Assembly: GCA_031963445.1 (NCBI GenBank)
Contig: JASSUH010000001.1
Coordinates: forward strand, 992,001-1,056,000
DNA: 64,000 nucleotides
Source of the DNA: JASSUD01 sp031963445
Lineage (GTDB): Bacteria > Pseudomonadota > Gammaproteobacteria > Burkholderiales > Burkholderiaceae
Direction: 5' to 3'
Numbering within the stretch: the stretch's first letter is position 1; each line of letters opens with the position of its first letter. A model generated the notes under the pieces. That model was not told where the DNA came from. It saw only the letters and a program-made list of their open reading frames with translations, and ran no database searches. Shown here one piece after another: positions 1-8,689 of the stretch. Both the position numbers and the translations under genes were made by a program.

Positions 1-1083
1 AGTCTAACCGTCAACCTGCATCTATTGCTGGCGACGTTTTATCGCCCGTCAAAAAAAAAGCATGCGATTGCTATCTTAAAGACAGCTTTCTCATCCGATC
101 ATTACGCGATTCAATCTCATCTTCGTAGCCAAGGCCAGGATGCGGAGAAATCGATGGTTTATATTGAGCCAGATGCAAACGGCTTGTATTCGCTTGAAGG
201 GATACAACAAACCTTAATCCAGCATCCTGAGATTGATGTCTTATTTATTGAAGCGGTGCATTATTTAACCGGTCAATCCTTGCCTTTAGAGGGATTGGCT
301 AAGTTAGCGCAACGCTATCAAGTGGTACTAGGGTTAGACCTAGCGCACGCGATTGGCAATATTCCGTTGCATCTTCATGAATGGCAGATAGATTTTGCTG
401 TTTGGTGTTCGTACAAATATTTAAATGGTGGACCAGGTGCGCTTGGCGGGGCTTTTATCCATGCTAAGTACCACGACCTAGATTTGCCTCGTCTCGGTGG
501 ATGGTGGGGGAATAATCCAGAGACACGCTTTGCTTCTTTTCAAGCAGAAAAATTTACGCCGGTTGCCTCAGCCAACGGTTGGCAACTCAGCAATCCATCG
601 ATATTCAGTGCCGCTCCTTTATTGGCTGCATTAAGCATTTTTGATGAAGTCAATCTCGATCATTTGTACGCTAAAAATCAACAACTTAGCGCTTATCTAT
701 CTAGCGTCGTTGCCGTTGGCACGCTAAGTTCCGTGTTACTTGGCTTTAGATCATCTTTAAGCTCACTGGGAATCATGCTAGGTAGAGCTGTCGCCTTTAC
801 CGTTGGTGCTTGGATCATGACCAGCTATTGGCATCGTAAAAGCCATCTCATCATCGATCAAACCAGCCTTAATATTGAACAAAGCAAATCTCTATATAAC
901 AACATCTCCGCTTGGTTAAGCGATTGCTGTCACTTATTTGTTCGGCACGAACCACACCACGCTGTTGAAAACAGGGAAACTTTAGCGGAAGAAGGGCGGC
1001 CATTAATTAACCATGAGTCAAGCAACTATCATGCTTATCCAAACACAGTTTTTGCCCGTGCGCGCGGTTATCTAGCCGCTTAG
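1..1083 (+). CDS. Kynureninase-derived chimera, 5' end outside window, foreign C-terminus
   Basis: The frame is open from base 1, so the start lies outside the window. The first ~230 residues read as the middle of kynureninase (PLP enzyme cleaving kynurenine to anthranilate): SLTVNLHLLL at the left edge, SSDHYAIQSH, and the PLP-lysine segment CSYKYLNGGPGALGG. At about base 710, after SAYLSSVV, the similarity stops. The usual C-terminal domain of about 75 residues is absent and is replaced by ~120 unrelated residues with a hydrophobic stretch (SSVLLGFR to GAWIMTSYW) and a His/Asn-rich tail. An intact kynureninase reaction is therefore unlikely. It is either a decayed gene that stayed open or a chimera whose tail came from an accessory gene. 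The kynureninase origin is firm; function is unknown. Confidence 0.7.
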   Translation, partial: SLTVNLHLLLATFYRPSKKKHAIAILKTAFSSDHYAIQSHLRSQGQDAEKSMVYIEPDANGLYSLEGIQQTLIQHPEIDVLFIEAVHYLTGQSLPLEGLAKLAQRYQVVLGLDLAHAIGNIPLHLHEWQIDFAVWCSYKYLNGGPGALGGAFIHAKYHDLDLPRLGGWWGNNPETRFASFQAEKFTPVASANGWQLSNPSIFSAAPLLAALSIFDEVNLDHLYAKNQQLSAYLSSVVAVGTLSSVLLGFRSSLSSLGIMLGRAVAFTVGAWIMTSYWHRKSHLIIDQTSLNIEQSKSLYNNISAWLSDCCHLFVRHEPHHAVENRETLAEEGRPLINHESSNYHAYPNTVFARARGYLAA

Positions 1084-1101
1084 TGCAATAACTCAACGCT
1101 C

Positions 1102-1107
1102 TATAAT
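1102..1107 (+). promoter_or_regulatory. Candidate -10 box upstream of hemE
   Basis: A perfect TATAAT lies about 125 bases before the hemE ATG and just after the stop of the chimeric gene. No good -35 is visible at 16-18 bases, so this is a weak call based on the -10 match and position only. Confidence 0.3.
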
Positions 1108-1231
1108 GGCAGGGTTAAATGTAAAGCGCCCTCGACTGAGAAAGTTACTATTGCGAATGGCGGCGTAGTCTGAGTTGGCTGCCATCTCTAGTAATCGCGT
1201 TTCTTTTCTTCTTTCCCTAATAAGTTGCTCT

Positions 1232-2320
1232 ATGACTTCTCCTACCCTTGCGAACGATACTTTTTTGCGCGCCTTAAGGCGTGAGCCGACAGACTATACG
1301 CCTGTGTGGTTTATGCGTCAGGCTGGGCGCTATCTGCCTGAATACAATGTGACGCGCGCTCAAGCGGGTAATTTCATAGCGTTAATGCAAGACCCAGCGC
1401 GTGCCACGGAAGTGACGTTGCAGCCGCTTAATCGCTATCCCCTCGATGCGGCTATCCTTTTCTCAGATATTTTGACGGTTGCCGATGCAATGGGGCTTGG
1501 TTTGAGCTTTGTCGCCGGTGAAGGTCCGTGCTTTGCGCATCCGGTACGCACCGAGGCTGATGTAGCGCGGCTCGCAGTGCCTGCAATTGAAGAAAAATTA
1601 AGCTATGTAACGCAAGCCGTAAGCCAGATTCGGCGCGCGCTGACAAACGCTAATAATCAACAGAGTGTGCCGTTGATTGGCTTTGCCGGCAGCCCTTGGA
1701 CAGTTGCCTGCTATATGGTTGAAGGAGGTAAATCAGCCGACTTTAGAACCATTAAATCAATGCTCTACACGCGCCCTGATTTATTGCACCGGATTCTTGA
1801 TGTCAATGCACGCGCCACTGCTGCTTATCTGAAAGCACAAATCGCTGCCGGCGTGCAGGCCGTGATGATTTTTGATACCTGGGGCGGCGTGCTGGCCGAA
1901 CGCGCATTTCAGCAATTTTCGCTGGCCTATATCAAACGTATTGTTGAACAACTGCGTAGCGACCCAAACACGGCTAAGGTGCCAGTGATTGCTTTTACTA
2001 AGGGCGGGGGACTGTGGTTGGAAGACATAGCCGCTTCTGGGGTTGATGCAGTCGGCTTAGACTGGACCATTAATCTGGGGCAGGCTCGTCAACGCATCGG
2101 TGGCAGTGTCGCCCTACAGGGCAATCTTGACCCAGCGGTATTGCTATCTTCTCCAGAGACGATTCGCGCAGAAGTGCGAGCAAGACTTGATGAATTCGGT
2201 AATCACGCTGGGCATGTGTTTAATTTGGGCCATGGTATTTCGCAATTTACCCCGCCTGAACACGTCGCAGAAATGGTCGATGAAGTGCATAGCTATAGCC
2301 GCTTATTACGCAGTCGATAA
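1232..2320 (+). CDS. hemE: Uroporphyrinogen decarboxylase
   Basis: Cytosolic haem-biosynthesis enzyme that removes four carboxyl groups from uroporphyrinogen III to give coproporphyrinogen III. The N-terminal signature PVWFMRQAGRYLPEY is present with its conserved arginine pair, followed by the second signature GFAGSPWTVACYMVEG and the C-terminal NLGHGISQFTPPE. Length (362 aa) is normal for the family. I chose ATG 1232, giving MTSPTLANDTFLRALR, because this matches the family start; an in-frame TTG at 1175 would add an unconserved extension. hemE and priA are also neighbours in Burkholderia; here an accessory gene sits between them. A hairpin follows the stop. Confidence 0.95.
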   Translation: MTSPTLANDTFLRALRREPTDYTPVWFMRQAGRYLPEYNVTRAQAGNFIALMQDPARATEVTLQPLNRYPLDAAILFSDILTVADAMGLGLSFVAGEGPCFAHPVRTEADVARLAVPAIEEKLSYVTQAVSQIRRALTNANNQQSVPLIGFAGSPWTVACYMVEGGKSADFRTIKSMLYTRPDLLHRILDVNARATAAYLKAQIAAGVQAVMIFDTWGGVLAERAFQQFSLAYIKRIVEQLRSDPNTAKVPVIAFTKGGGLWLEDIAASGVDAVGLDWTINLGQARQRIGGSVALQGNLDPAVLLSSPETIRAEVRARLDEFGNHAGHVFNLGHGISQFTPPEHVAEMVDEVHSYSRLLRSR

Positions 2321-2372
2321 AGTTCGTTGCGCAATCCTAGTTTCTGTTGATCTGAATCTATAAAAACTTGTT

Positions 2373-2395
2373 AAAGGCCCTTTAAACGGGCCTTT
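2373..2395 (+). terminator. Hairpin terminator after hemE
   Basis: AAAGGCCC and GGGCCTTT form a perfect 8-bp stem with a 7-base loop, 53 bases after the hemE stop. The 3' arm ends in TTT but no long U-tract follows. Confidence 0.65.
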
Positions 2396-2415
2396 ATGCA
2401 AGAGATTGTGCACAC

Positions 2416-2424
2416 TTATGCACA
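2416..2424 (+). promoter_or_regulatory. DnaA box TTATGCACA
   Basis: Exact match to the DnaA-box consensus TTATNCACA in the hemE downstream gap. Binding is inferred. Confidence 0.5.
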
Positions 2425-2603
2425 ATTTGGTTTGCTATTAAAAAAACCTCTTGAAGTCAAGCAGATTTAGCTAACAGGTTGATTTTTTTTTGCCGAAAGG
2501 TGGATTGACGGGGGCTTGATGCGATTGCCAAGAATCTAGGCAAACTAAGACAAGTCTTACAAATGGGGCTTCTCAGCGGGTAAGGCAGCACTTCTTAACA
2601 GAG

Positions 2604-2612
2604 TTATCCACA
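2604..2612 (+). promoter_or_regulatory. DnaA box TTATCCACA
   Basis: Exact match to the strongest DnaA-box consensus, 188 bases from the first box on the same strand. A diverged inverted match (TGTGGAAAG) starts six bases later. The rest of the 2321-2966 gap holds A/T runs but no gene or repeat element that I can support. Confidence 0.55.
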
Positions 2613-2966
2613 AGATTTGTGGAAAGCTTCAAAAAAGCTAACTAGAACAGAAGCTTAACCACTATTTACTAGTGAAATGCGGAATAAGTCGAGACTCTCA
2701 CTATAAAAGTTGATGCAATTTCTTGCGTGCAGAATAAGAAAAGATGTGCAAGTCCACGAAAAATCGAGTCTGCGTTGGTAGGACTCTTCGCAGGACGGTA
2801 CATATTTTCTCTGTGATTAAAGAGAAAAAAGATCATTTCTCATAACCTATTAAAGATCTTTCTGGTCTGATGTCTTTTTGCGTCCAATAGGGGGGCTATT
2901 TACAGCGAAGGGTGAGGCCGGTGGAGAAGTCTTTGGCACAACTTTTTATAGATAAAGAGGTTCAAA

Positions 2967-3803
2967 ATGAGTCTACGCTCTAGCATTGACAGCACCCACC
3001 AGGAATTACAACCAACCTCTTCAGCGAACCAGATCGTTATTAACATGCAGGAACCACCTGCGCTCTCTGCGGAGCAGATAGCCGATACAGTGCTGCAACC
3101 ACTGGTTCGCCGGGAGAATAGGCTCTACAGCAATGACTTATTGGCACCAGCGCGCTTCATCTCTCCCCACTTACCCTCTAACATGCAGGAACTACCTGCA
3201 CCCCCTGCGGCGCAGGTAGTCGAGCCAGCGCTGCGATCATTGGCTCGCCGGGAAGGGTGGTCCTACAGCAATAACTCATGGGTACCAGCAGCACCTTTCA
3301 TCTCCCCCCACTTACCCTCCTCCTCTGCTTTACCAGAGCAAAATATACCAGCGGAGGTAAATCGTGAGCCTGCGCAGCCCAAAAAATGGCTAAAGAAGGT
3401 TGCGCTGCCTGTAGCTGGCGTATCTCTTATGGGCGGTCTTATAGCTCTTCCATCTTTAGCAGCTGCGGGGAAGCTAAATATAACGCAAGATACTTTTAAC
3501 GGGGCCCTTATGCTAAGTGCATTGCTTGCCCTTCCCACGCTTTTTGGTATTTATTGCTGTTTGTCCGTGCGACGGGATAATAGGGAGCAACTTCCTTCTG
3601 ATGACCAGATCTCTTCTGATGATCAGATTTCTGTTGATGACCAATTTTCTTTTGATGACCAGCTTCCCGCTTATCCCTTACATAACTTGGATTCCATTTA
3701 TATAGATTCATCAGCTGTACCTACACCTCCCCCTCCCCCTTATAGTCCACCGAATTCAGTGGAGGGAGCTTCAACAAATTCCCCTTTGTCTTCTCCCACC
3801 TAA
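2967..3803 (+). CDS. Proline-rich membrane protein with internal repeat and PPPY motif
   Basis: No family recognised. An AGAGG ribosome site sits six bases before the ATG. The N-terminal half holds two ~45-residue repeats, each beginning NMQE and ending in FISPHLPS. A basic segment (PKKWLKK) is followed by two hydrophobic segments, roughly residues 145-168 and 178-200, likely a membrane hairpin. The tail has four SDDQ-like repeats (SDDQISSDDQISVDDQFS) and then P-rich sequence with PPPPPYSPP near residues 254-262, so PPPY falls at about 256-259. PPxY is the canonical ligand of eukaryotic WW domains. There is no classical N-terminal signal peptide. It lies between hemE and priA, so it looks like an accessory insertion. 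A host-directed role is inference. Confidence 0.7.
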   Translation: MSLRSSIDSTHQELQPTSSANQIVINMQEPPALSAEQIADTVLQPLVRRENRLYSNDLLAPARFISPHLPSNMQELPAPPAAQVVEPALRSLARREGWSYSNNSWVPAAPFISPHLPSSSALPEQNIPAEVNREPAQPKKWLKKVALPVAGVSLMGGLIALPSLAAAGKLNITQDTFNGALMLSALLALPTLFGIYCCLSVRRDNREQLPSDDQISSDDQISVDDQFSFDDQLPAYPLHNLDSIYIDSSAVPTPPPPPYSPPNSVEGASTNSPLSSPT

Positions 3804-3828
3804 GGGTAGAGGTAGAGAGACCTGCAGC

Positions 3829-3946
3829 TAAGGAGATGCTGAATAAATCGTGAATAAGGAAAGCCGTGGCTAGATAGCGCATTAGTACTTGTCTTGGGGC
3901 TGTAAATGATTGTCCTGCTGCGCCTGATTGATTCAGCATTTCTTTA
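3829..3946. repeat. Family A hairpin repeat, diverged copy
   Basis: The ends read AAGGAGATGCTGAATAAATC and the reverse complement of GATTGATTCAGCATTTCTTT, the family A terminal inverted repeat with several substitutions. It begins 26 bases after the preceding stop. Confidence 0.6.
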
Positions 3947-3948
3947 GA

Positions 3949-4118
3949 GCCCGTCCACAATCTTCTTAAAAAGCAGTGATTTGCGTATTTGCCAAATTCT
4001 GGGCGGTGTTTGAAATTTTCATCTGCGTACTTCTAGTACACTAGTTCCTGCGTTTTGTTCTCCTGGTTTAGCCAATGAGTTGGCGACCTTTTAAGAAGAT
4101 CATGAGCAGGTTCCTAGA
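3949..4118. repeat. Inverted repeat element with family C-like ends
   Basis: The outer ends are inverted copies around ATCTTCTTAAAA: GTCCACAATCTTCTTAAAAA on the left and TTTTAAGAAGATCATGAGCA on the right. The interior (gatttgcgtatttg...ctgggcggtg) recurs in diverged form near 46130-46175. Confidence 0.5.
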
Positions 4119-4168
4119 ATATCAAGCTATTTAGTGTTTTCTAAATTGTGTAAATAAAATCCCCCCTC

Positions 4169-6424
4169 ATGAGCGACGTGATTGTCCGTGTTGTGCTGGA
4201 AAGCCCAGTGCCTGTGCTTTTCGATTACCGTTGTGCTGCTTTGATAACACCTCTGCCAGGGCAGTTGGTGCGGGTGCCGTTTGGTAAACGTTATCTGGTC
4301 GGCGTAATTTGGGCGCTCGCGCAGCACAGCGAGGTTCCTCAGGCGCGGCTGCGCGAGGTAGAAGCTTTATGGGCTGAATGCCCTCCGTTAACTGAACAAT
4401 GGCGTGCATTGGCGACTTTTGCGGCTGATTATTATCAGCGGGCGTTGGGAGAGGTGGTTTTACCTGCACTGCCACAGAATTTGCGAGATGCGAGTCGTTG
4501 GGGACGTCTACTTGCAGTGCAGCAGGTTTATCAATTATCGCCAGCGGGGATTAGTGAGCTGCCAGCGGCATTGCCACCTAAGGCTACAGCCATGCGTAGG
4601 CTGGCGGCAGCTTTGCAGGAAACTGGAGAGCTAACGGCAAGCGCAGCACGTGCGTTGCATCCGCAAGCGATAAAACTATTTAACGCCTGGCAGCAAGCAG
4701 GCTGGGTGATCCAACAAACACCCGCAGCAGCGCAGGGGAGTGGCGCAAATCCTGCGCTAGCTTCTGCCCCTGTCTTAAGCGCTGCGCCTGAGCTAACAAA
4801 GGAACAGGCTGTTGCGCTAAAAGCGATTAATGCTGCCTCTGGTTTTACGCCTTTTCTACTACATGGGGTAACAGGGAGCGGCAAAACGGAAGTTTATTTA
4901 CGTGCGTTAGCCACTCTGTTGGTCAATAACCCATCTGCACAAGCTTTAGTGTTGGTGCCGGAAATCAATTTAACGCCTCAGTTTGAGGCTTTCTTTCGCG
5001 CCCGTCTGGGCGTGTCAGCGACCGAGACGCTGGTGACTTTACATAGTGGCTTAGCCGAAGGTGAACGTGCTCGTGCTTGGTTGGCGGCGCATACGGGCCG
5101 TGCCCGGATTGTGTTGGGAACTCGCTTAGCCGTGCTAACTTCACTACCTCAGTTAGCCTTGATCATTGTCGATGAAGAGCATGATGCTGCTTATAAACAG
5201 CAAGAAAAGCTTCGTTATTCGGCCCGTGACTTAGCGATTTGGCGCGCTAAACAACTGAATATCCCAATCGTTCTCGGTTCTGCAACCCCCGCGCTGGAGA
5301 CCTGGCGCCATGCTCAGCTTAAACATTACACGTGTCTGACCTTGACACAAAGAGCGGTGGCTGACGCAGCTTTGCCTGCCACCCGACTCATTGATATGTC
5401 TATCCCTAAATATCGCAACGATGGAGATCTGGCAGGTCTGTCAAAACCATTGCTGGATGCGTTACGCGCACGGCTCGCACGCGGTGAACAAAGTTTGATA
5501 TTTCTCAATCGCCGTGGCTATGCGCCAGCGCTAGCCTGTAATGCTTGTGGTTGGGTCGCTGGATGCGTGCGCTGCAGTACCTATTTGGTATTACATAAAC
5601 AAGAAAGAGCGATGCGCTGCCATCATTGTGGCTGGCATACGCGCATTCCACATGCGTGTGCAGAGTGTGGCAACGTTGATTTAGCGCCGCTTGGCCGGGG
5701 CACCCAGCAGTTAGAAGAAATGTTAGCCAAGGCTTTACCAGAGGCGAAAATCTTGCGCATTGATGCCGATAGCACGCGCCGCAAAGGGAGCGCGCAAGCG
5801 CTATTTGCTGCGGTAGAGGCAGGTGAGATTGATATTTTGATCGGTACGCAAATGATTGCGAAAGGGCATGACTTCCAACGAGTCACGTTAGTTGGCGTGC
5901 TGAATGCGGATACTGCGCTGTTTTCTCATGATTTTCGAGCGACTGAACGCTTGTTTGCTCAATTATTGCAAGCTAGTGGCCGTGCGGGCCGGGCTGGACA
6001 CGGCGAAGTGTTGATTCAAACGCGCTACCCACAGCATCCGCTATACCAAGCGCTGGTGCGCCATGATTATGTCGGTTTTGCGCAAGCCACGTTAGCCGAG
6101 CGCGAACAAGCGCGCCTGCCTCCGTTCTCGTATCAAGCACTGTTACGCGCCGAAGCGCGCACTCTTGAAGTGGCCATTAACTTTTTAGCACGCGCTGCGT
6201 CAGCACTTGATACGCTGCCTGGCGCTCAGCATGTGACACGTTATGAACCTGTACCGATGGTAGTGGTGAAAGTCATGCATGTACAACGCGCGCAACTTTT
6301 AATTGAAAGTATTTCCCGCGTCGCTTTGCAAGGGGCATTACGTGCTTGGCAACCGCATTTACATGCACTAAAAACTAAAGATGTACTGCGTTGGTCGATT
6401 GAGGTAGATCCGCTTGAGTTTTAG
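4169..6424 (+). CDS. priA: Primosomal protein N' (replication restart helicase)
   Basis: PriA recognises stalled forks and reloads the replicative helicase. In order: the N-terminal DNA-binding domain (FDYRCAALITPLPGQLVRVP), Walker A GVTGSGKTEVY near residue 232, LVPEINLTPQ, the DEEH box (LIIVDEEHDAAYKQQ) near 333, GSATPALE, FLNRRGYAP, and a zinc-binding segment with four CxxC pairs (CNACGW, CVRCS, CHHCGW, CAECG) at about 456-510. QASGRAGRAGHGEVLIQT is motif VI. Length 751 aa is normal. It follows the conserved hemE after the accessory insertion. Confidence 0.97.
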   Translation: MSDVIVRVVLESPVPVLFDYRCAALITPLPGQLVRVPFGKRYLVGVIWALAQHSEVPQARLREVEALWAECPPLTEQWRALATFAADYYQRALGEVVLPALPQNLRDASRWGRLLAVQQVYQLSPAGISELPAALPPKATAMRRLAAALQETGELTASAARALHPQAIKLFNAWQQAGWVIQQTPAAAQGSGANPALASAPVLSAAPELTKEQAVALKAINAASGFTPFLLHGVTGSGKTEVYLRALATLLVNNPSAQALVLVPEINLTPQFEAFFRARLGVSATETLVTLHSGLAEGERARAWLAAHTGRARIVLGTRLAVLTSLPQLALIIVDEEHDAAYKQQEKLRYSARDLAIWRAKQLNIPIVLGSATPALETWRHAQLKHYTCLTLTQRAVADAALPATRLIDMSIPKYRNDGDLAGLSKPLLDALRARLARGEQSLIFLNRRGYAPALACNACGWVAGCVRCSTYLVLHKQERAMRCHHCGWHTRIPHACAECGNVDLAPLGRGTQQLEEMLAKALPEAKILRIDADSTRRKGSAQALFAAVEAGEIDILIGTQMIAKGHDFQRVTLVGVLNADTALFSHDFRATERLFAQLLQASGRAGRAGHGEVLIQTRYPQHPLYQALVRHDYVGFAQATLAEREQARLPPFSYQALLRAEARTLEVAINFLARAASALDTLPGAQHVTRYEPVPMVVVKVMHVQRAQLLIESISRVALQGALRAWQPHLHALKTKDVLRWSIEVDPLEF

Positions 6425-6457
6425 CTTCAGTGAAAGGGTTAGATTTTTTGCATTTTC

Positions 6458-6564
6458 TTAAGGAAGCGCTGAATAAACCGAGAGCGGCGTTATGCCTCCT
6501 TGCCGTACTACAGTACTGTCTGCGTCGGCATGCCTTGCTCTCGGTTTATTCAGCGCTTCCTTAA
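6458..6564. repeat. Family A hairpin repeat (best copy)
   Basis: A 107-bp element with perfect 28-bp terminal inverted repeats beginning TTAAGGAAGCGCTGAATAAA. The interior carries TATGCCTCCTTGCCGTAC and CTGCGTCGGCATGCCTTGCT, shared with other copies. It has no coding capacity. Its size and ends resemble a MITE. It lies after priA and could act as a terminator. Confidence 0.85.
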
Positions 6565-6591
6565 TTGAGTTTTATTACTTAAGGCGAGATC

Positions 6592-6876
6592 TTATAAGTT
6601 ATTGAGCCACCAGCCTATTACAAAGAAGGAGAGGGAGGTAAGTGCCATCTGACTCTTACGAGAATACGGTTTATTAGTAGCCTTTAAGCGTCGAGGGGTA
6701 GAGCGAATATTGCTGCCTTTAGGGGCGCCAGCCAACTTAGGAAGAGTGGAAGATAGGGAGTTTGCACGTGTGTGAACAGAGGAAAATGAATTAGAAGGGG
6801 GCGGGTGATAAGCAGGGGTATGGGGAGAAGAAGAATTTACAGCGGTGCTAAGAGCATTAAAAGTATTCGTGAGCAT
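6592..6876 (-). CDS. Small protein with C-terminal membrane anchor
   Basis: 94 aa, not recognised. ATG at 6876 is preceded five bases earlier by a strong GGAGG. The body is Ser/Thr/Pro/Asn-rich and basic in the middle (RSTPRRLKATNKPYSRKSQ). The last ~18 residues, MALTSLSFFVIGWWLNNL, form one hydrophobic segment with almost nothing after it, which is the topology of a tail-anchored protein. There is no signal peptide. It stands alone between priA and the livK-like gene. The upstream region shares AATTTCGTAAG with the promoter cassettes of the small membrane proteins near 30 kb, but not their full box. Confidence 0.6.
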   Translation of the reverse strand: MLTNTFNALSTAVNSSSPHTPAYHPPPSNSFSSVHTRANSLSSTLPKLAGAPKGSNIRSTPRRLKATNKPYSRKSQMALTSLSFFVIGWWLNNL

Positions 6877-7015
6877 AAACACCTCCAATTGTGCTTATTA
6901 AAAAATCATATTTTCTTAATGCGGAATCTTGAGGTATCAATAATGAAAATTTCGTAAGCTAGCGAAATGCTGGAATCAAAGGGCGCCTTAGCAGAAAGAC
7001 GCTGAATAATTTCTT

Positions 7016-7192
7016 AGCGCCTGTTCATCATCTTCAGAAGTCACCCTTAAGGCTGCAATGTTGGGGTTCCTTCGTCACCCCAACCTATAATTTTTTGGCA
7101 TTTTCATAGGTTGGGGTGGCTCATTTAATTAAATACGGAACCCCAACACAACCCACTTTTGAGAGATCTTGAACAGGCTCTTAGGATAAGTT
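7016..7192. repeat. Family C double-hairpin repeat
   Basis: Outer ends CCTGTTCATCATCTTC and GATCTTGAACAGG are inverted. Inside are two 8-bp-stem hairpins, GTTGGGGT/ACCCC-type, in opposite order: one with the short loop of the GGTTCCTTCGTCACC form, the other with a loop holding the palindrome ATTTAATTAAAT. The remainder of the 6877-7409 gap is AT-rich and shows no other feature. Confidence 0.75.
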
Positions 7193-7409
7193 TAAGAAAA
7201 TCTCTGAAAGAGATTAGAAAAAATCCCGAAGATATGAATTGAGGCGCGAAGTAAGAATAGAAGCTCTGCAAAGGCTCCTTAATTTCTCTAGTTAGGGGAG
7301 TAATTAGCTATGATGCTGGACTAACTTTAACGAAATAATTGGCTTTGGCAAAATACTAAGGGCAAGAGTTGGTCAACCAGAAAAGTAGCGGCCAACGAAA
7401 GGAGAAAAA

Positions 7410-8585
7410 ATGAAATATGTAATGCAACAGCTAATGCTAATTGCACTGGTTAGCAGCGTACCTGGTATCGCACGGAGTGCTCAGGCGCAGCCTCTGATTG
7501 AAAAGGTAAAGATTGGTGTAGCTGCTCCGCTGACTGGCCCACAGGCGCATTATGGCAAGGATTTTTTAAACGGCATTAAGTTGGCTGCAGATGATTTTAA
7601 TGCGAATAAGCCACTTATCAATGGCAAGCAAATTCAGATTGTGCTTGATGTAGCTGATGACCAGGCGGATGCGCATCTGGCTACGACAGTAGCGCAAAAG
7701 CTAGTTGATGATGGTATCAAAGGGATGTTAGGTCATTTCAACTCAGACACAACCATTGCCGCTTCACGTATTTATGCACAAGCTGGCATTCCGCAAATAG
7801 CGATGGCAACTTCTGCCGAATACACTCAACAAGGTTTTAAAAATACCTTTCGTATGATGGCCTCAGATAAGCAGCAAGGCAAAATCGTGGGCCCTTTTGT
7901 TGTCAGAAGATTACATCTTAAACGGATTGCGATTATCAATGACCAGACCATGTATGGACAAGGATTAGCAGACCATTTTGAACAGGCCGCTAAAAAAGCG
8001 GGCGCGATCATTGTGGGACGCGAATATATCCAGGATAAAACGTCTAACTTTACAAAGACTTTGAATAAATTTAAGAGCCTTAAGGCAGATGCTATTTTTT
8101 ATAGTGGTGCAGATACGCAAGCGGCAGCTATGGTTAAGCAAAGGTATCAGCTTGGTATCAAAGCTCAGGTGATCGCTAGTGATATGGTCAAGACCTCCCA
8201 TTTTGTAGAGGCCGCTGGCAAAGACTGTGAAGGGGTGATGAACAACGCTGACGGGACGATTGTTGCACTCTCAGGAGAATCGCTTGACGATACGCCGCAA
8301 GGGCAAAAATTTCTCGCGCAATACAAAAAAAGTTTTCATGAAGCAAGCCTAACCTACGCCCCGTATGCCTACGATGGCGCAATGGCGATGTTTACATCGA
8401 TGCAAAAGGCTAATTCGACTGATCCAGTTAAATATCTTTCTGCGCTAGCGAACATCAAAAGAGCAGGCATTACGACGAATCGCTTTGCTTATGACAAATA
8501 CGGCAATTTAAAAGACGCGAAGATTACCTTACATCACGTTGTGCAAGGGGAGTGGCAAGTATTTTTCTCTGTGCCTAGCCAATAA
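7410..8585 (+). CDS. livK: Branched-chain amino acid ABC transporter, periplasmic binding protein
   Basis: Leu/Ile/Val-type periplasmic binding protein that captures amino acids for a LivHMGF importer. A strong AAGGAG precedes the ATG. A signal peptide of about 27 residues (MKYVMQQLMLIALVSSVPG, then ARSAQAQ) is followed by the family start VKIGVAAPLTGPQAHYGKDF, and by GHFNSDTTIAASRIY and AYDGAMAMFTSMQ. Length 391 aa is usual. No permease or ATPase genes are next to it, so partners must be encoded elsewhere. Which amino acid it binds cannot be read from sequence; the gene symbol is by family. Confidence 0.9.
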   Translation: MKYVMQQLMLIALVSSVPGIARSAQAQPLIEKVKIGVAAPLTGPQAHYGKDFLNGIKLAADDFNANKPLINGKQIQIVLDVADDQADAHLATTVAQKLVDDGIKGMLGHFNSDTTIAASRIYAQAGIPQIAMATSAEYTQQGFKNTFRMMASDKQQGKIVGPFVVRRLHLKRIAIINDQTMYGQGLADHFEQAAKKAGAIIVGREYIQDKTSNFTKTLNKFKSLKADAIFYSGADTQAAAMVKQRYQLGIKAQVIASDMVKTSHFVEAAGKDCEGVMNNADGTIVALSGESLDDTPQGQKFLAQYKKSFHEASLTYAPYAYDGAMAMFTSMQKANSTDPVKYLSALANIKRAGITTNRFAYDKYGNLKDAKITLHHVVQGEWQVFFSVPSQ

Positions 8586-8587
8586 TT

Positions 8588-8682
8588 ATAGGTTGGGGTG
8601 ACTCATTTAATTAAATACAGAACCCCAACATGCATACCAATCACCTTTAATATCTTCCTGTTTAGAGATCGTGAACAGGCTC
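8588..8682. repeat. Family C repeat, half copy
   Basis: Begins three bases after the livK stop with TAGGTTGGGGTGACTCATTT and ends GATCGTGAACAGGCTC. It has one hairpin, with the long-loop form containing ATTTAATTAAAT. Probably part of the livK 3' end. Confidence 0.7.
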
Positions 8683-8689
8683 TAAGCAA

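Noticed and set aside
3508..3711. Reverse-strand frame with GHQKK-type repeats opposite the SDDQ repeats
   Set aside because: A mirror of the sense-strand tandem repeat; no start signal.
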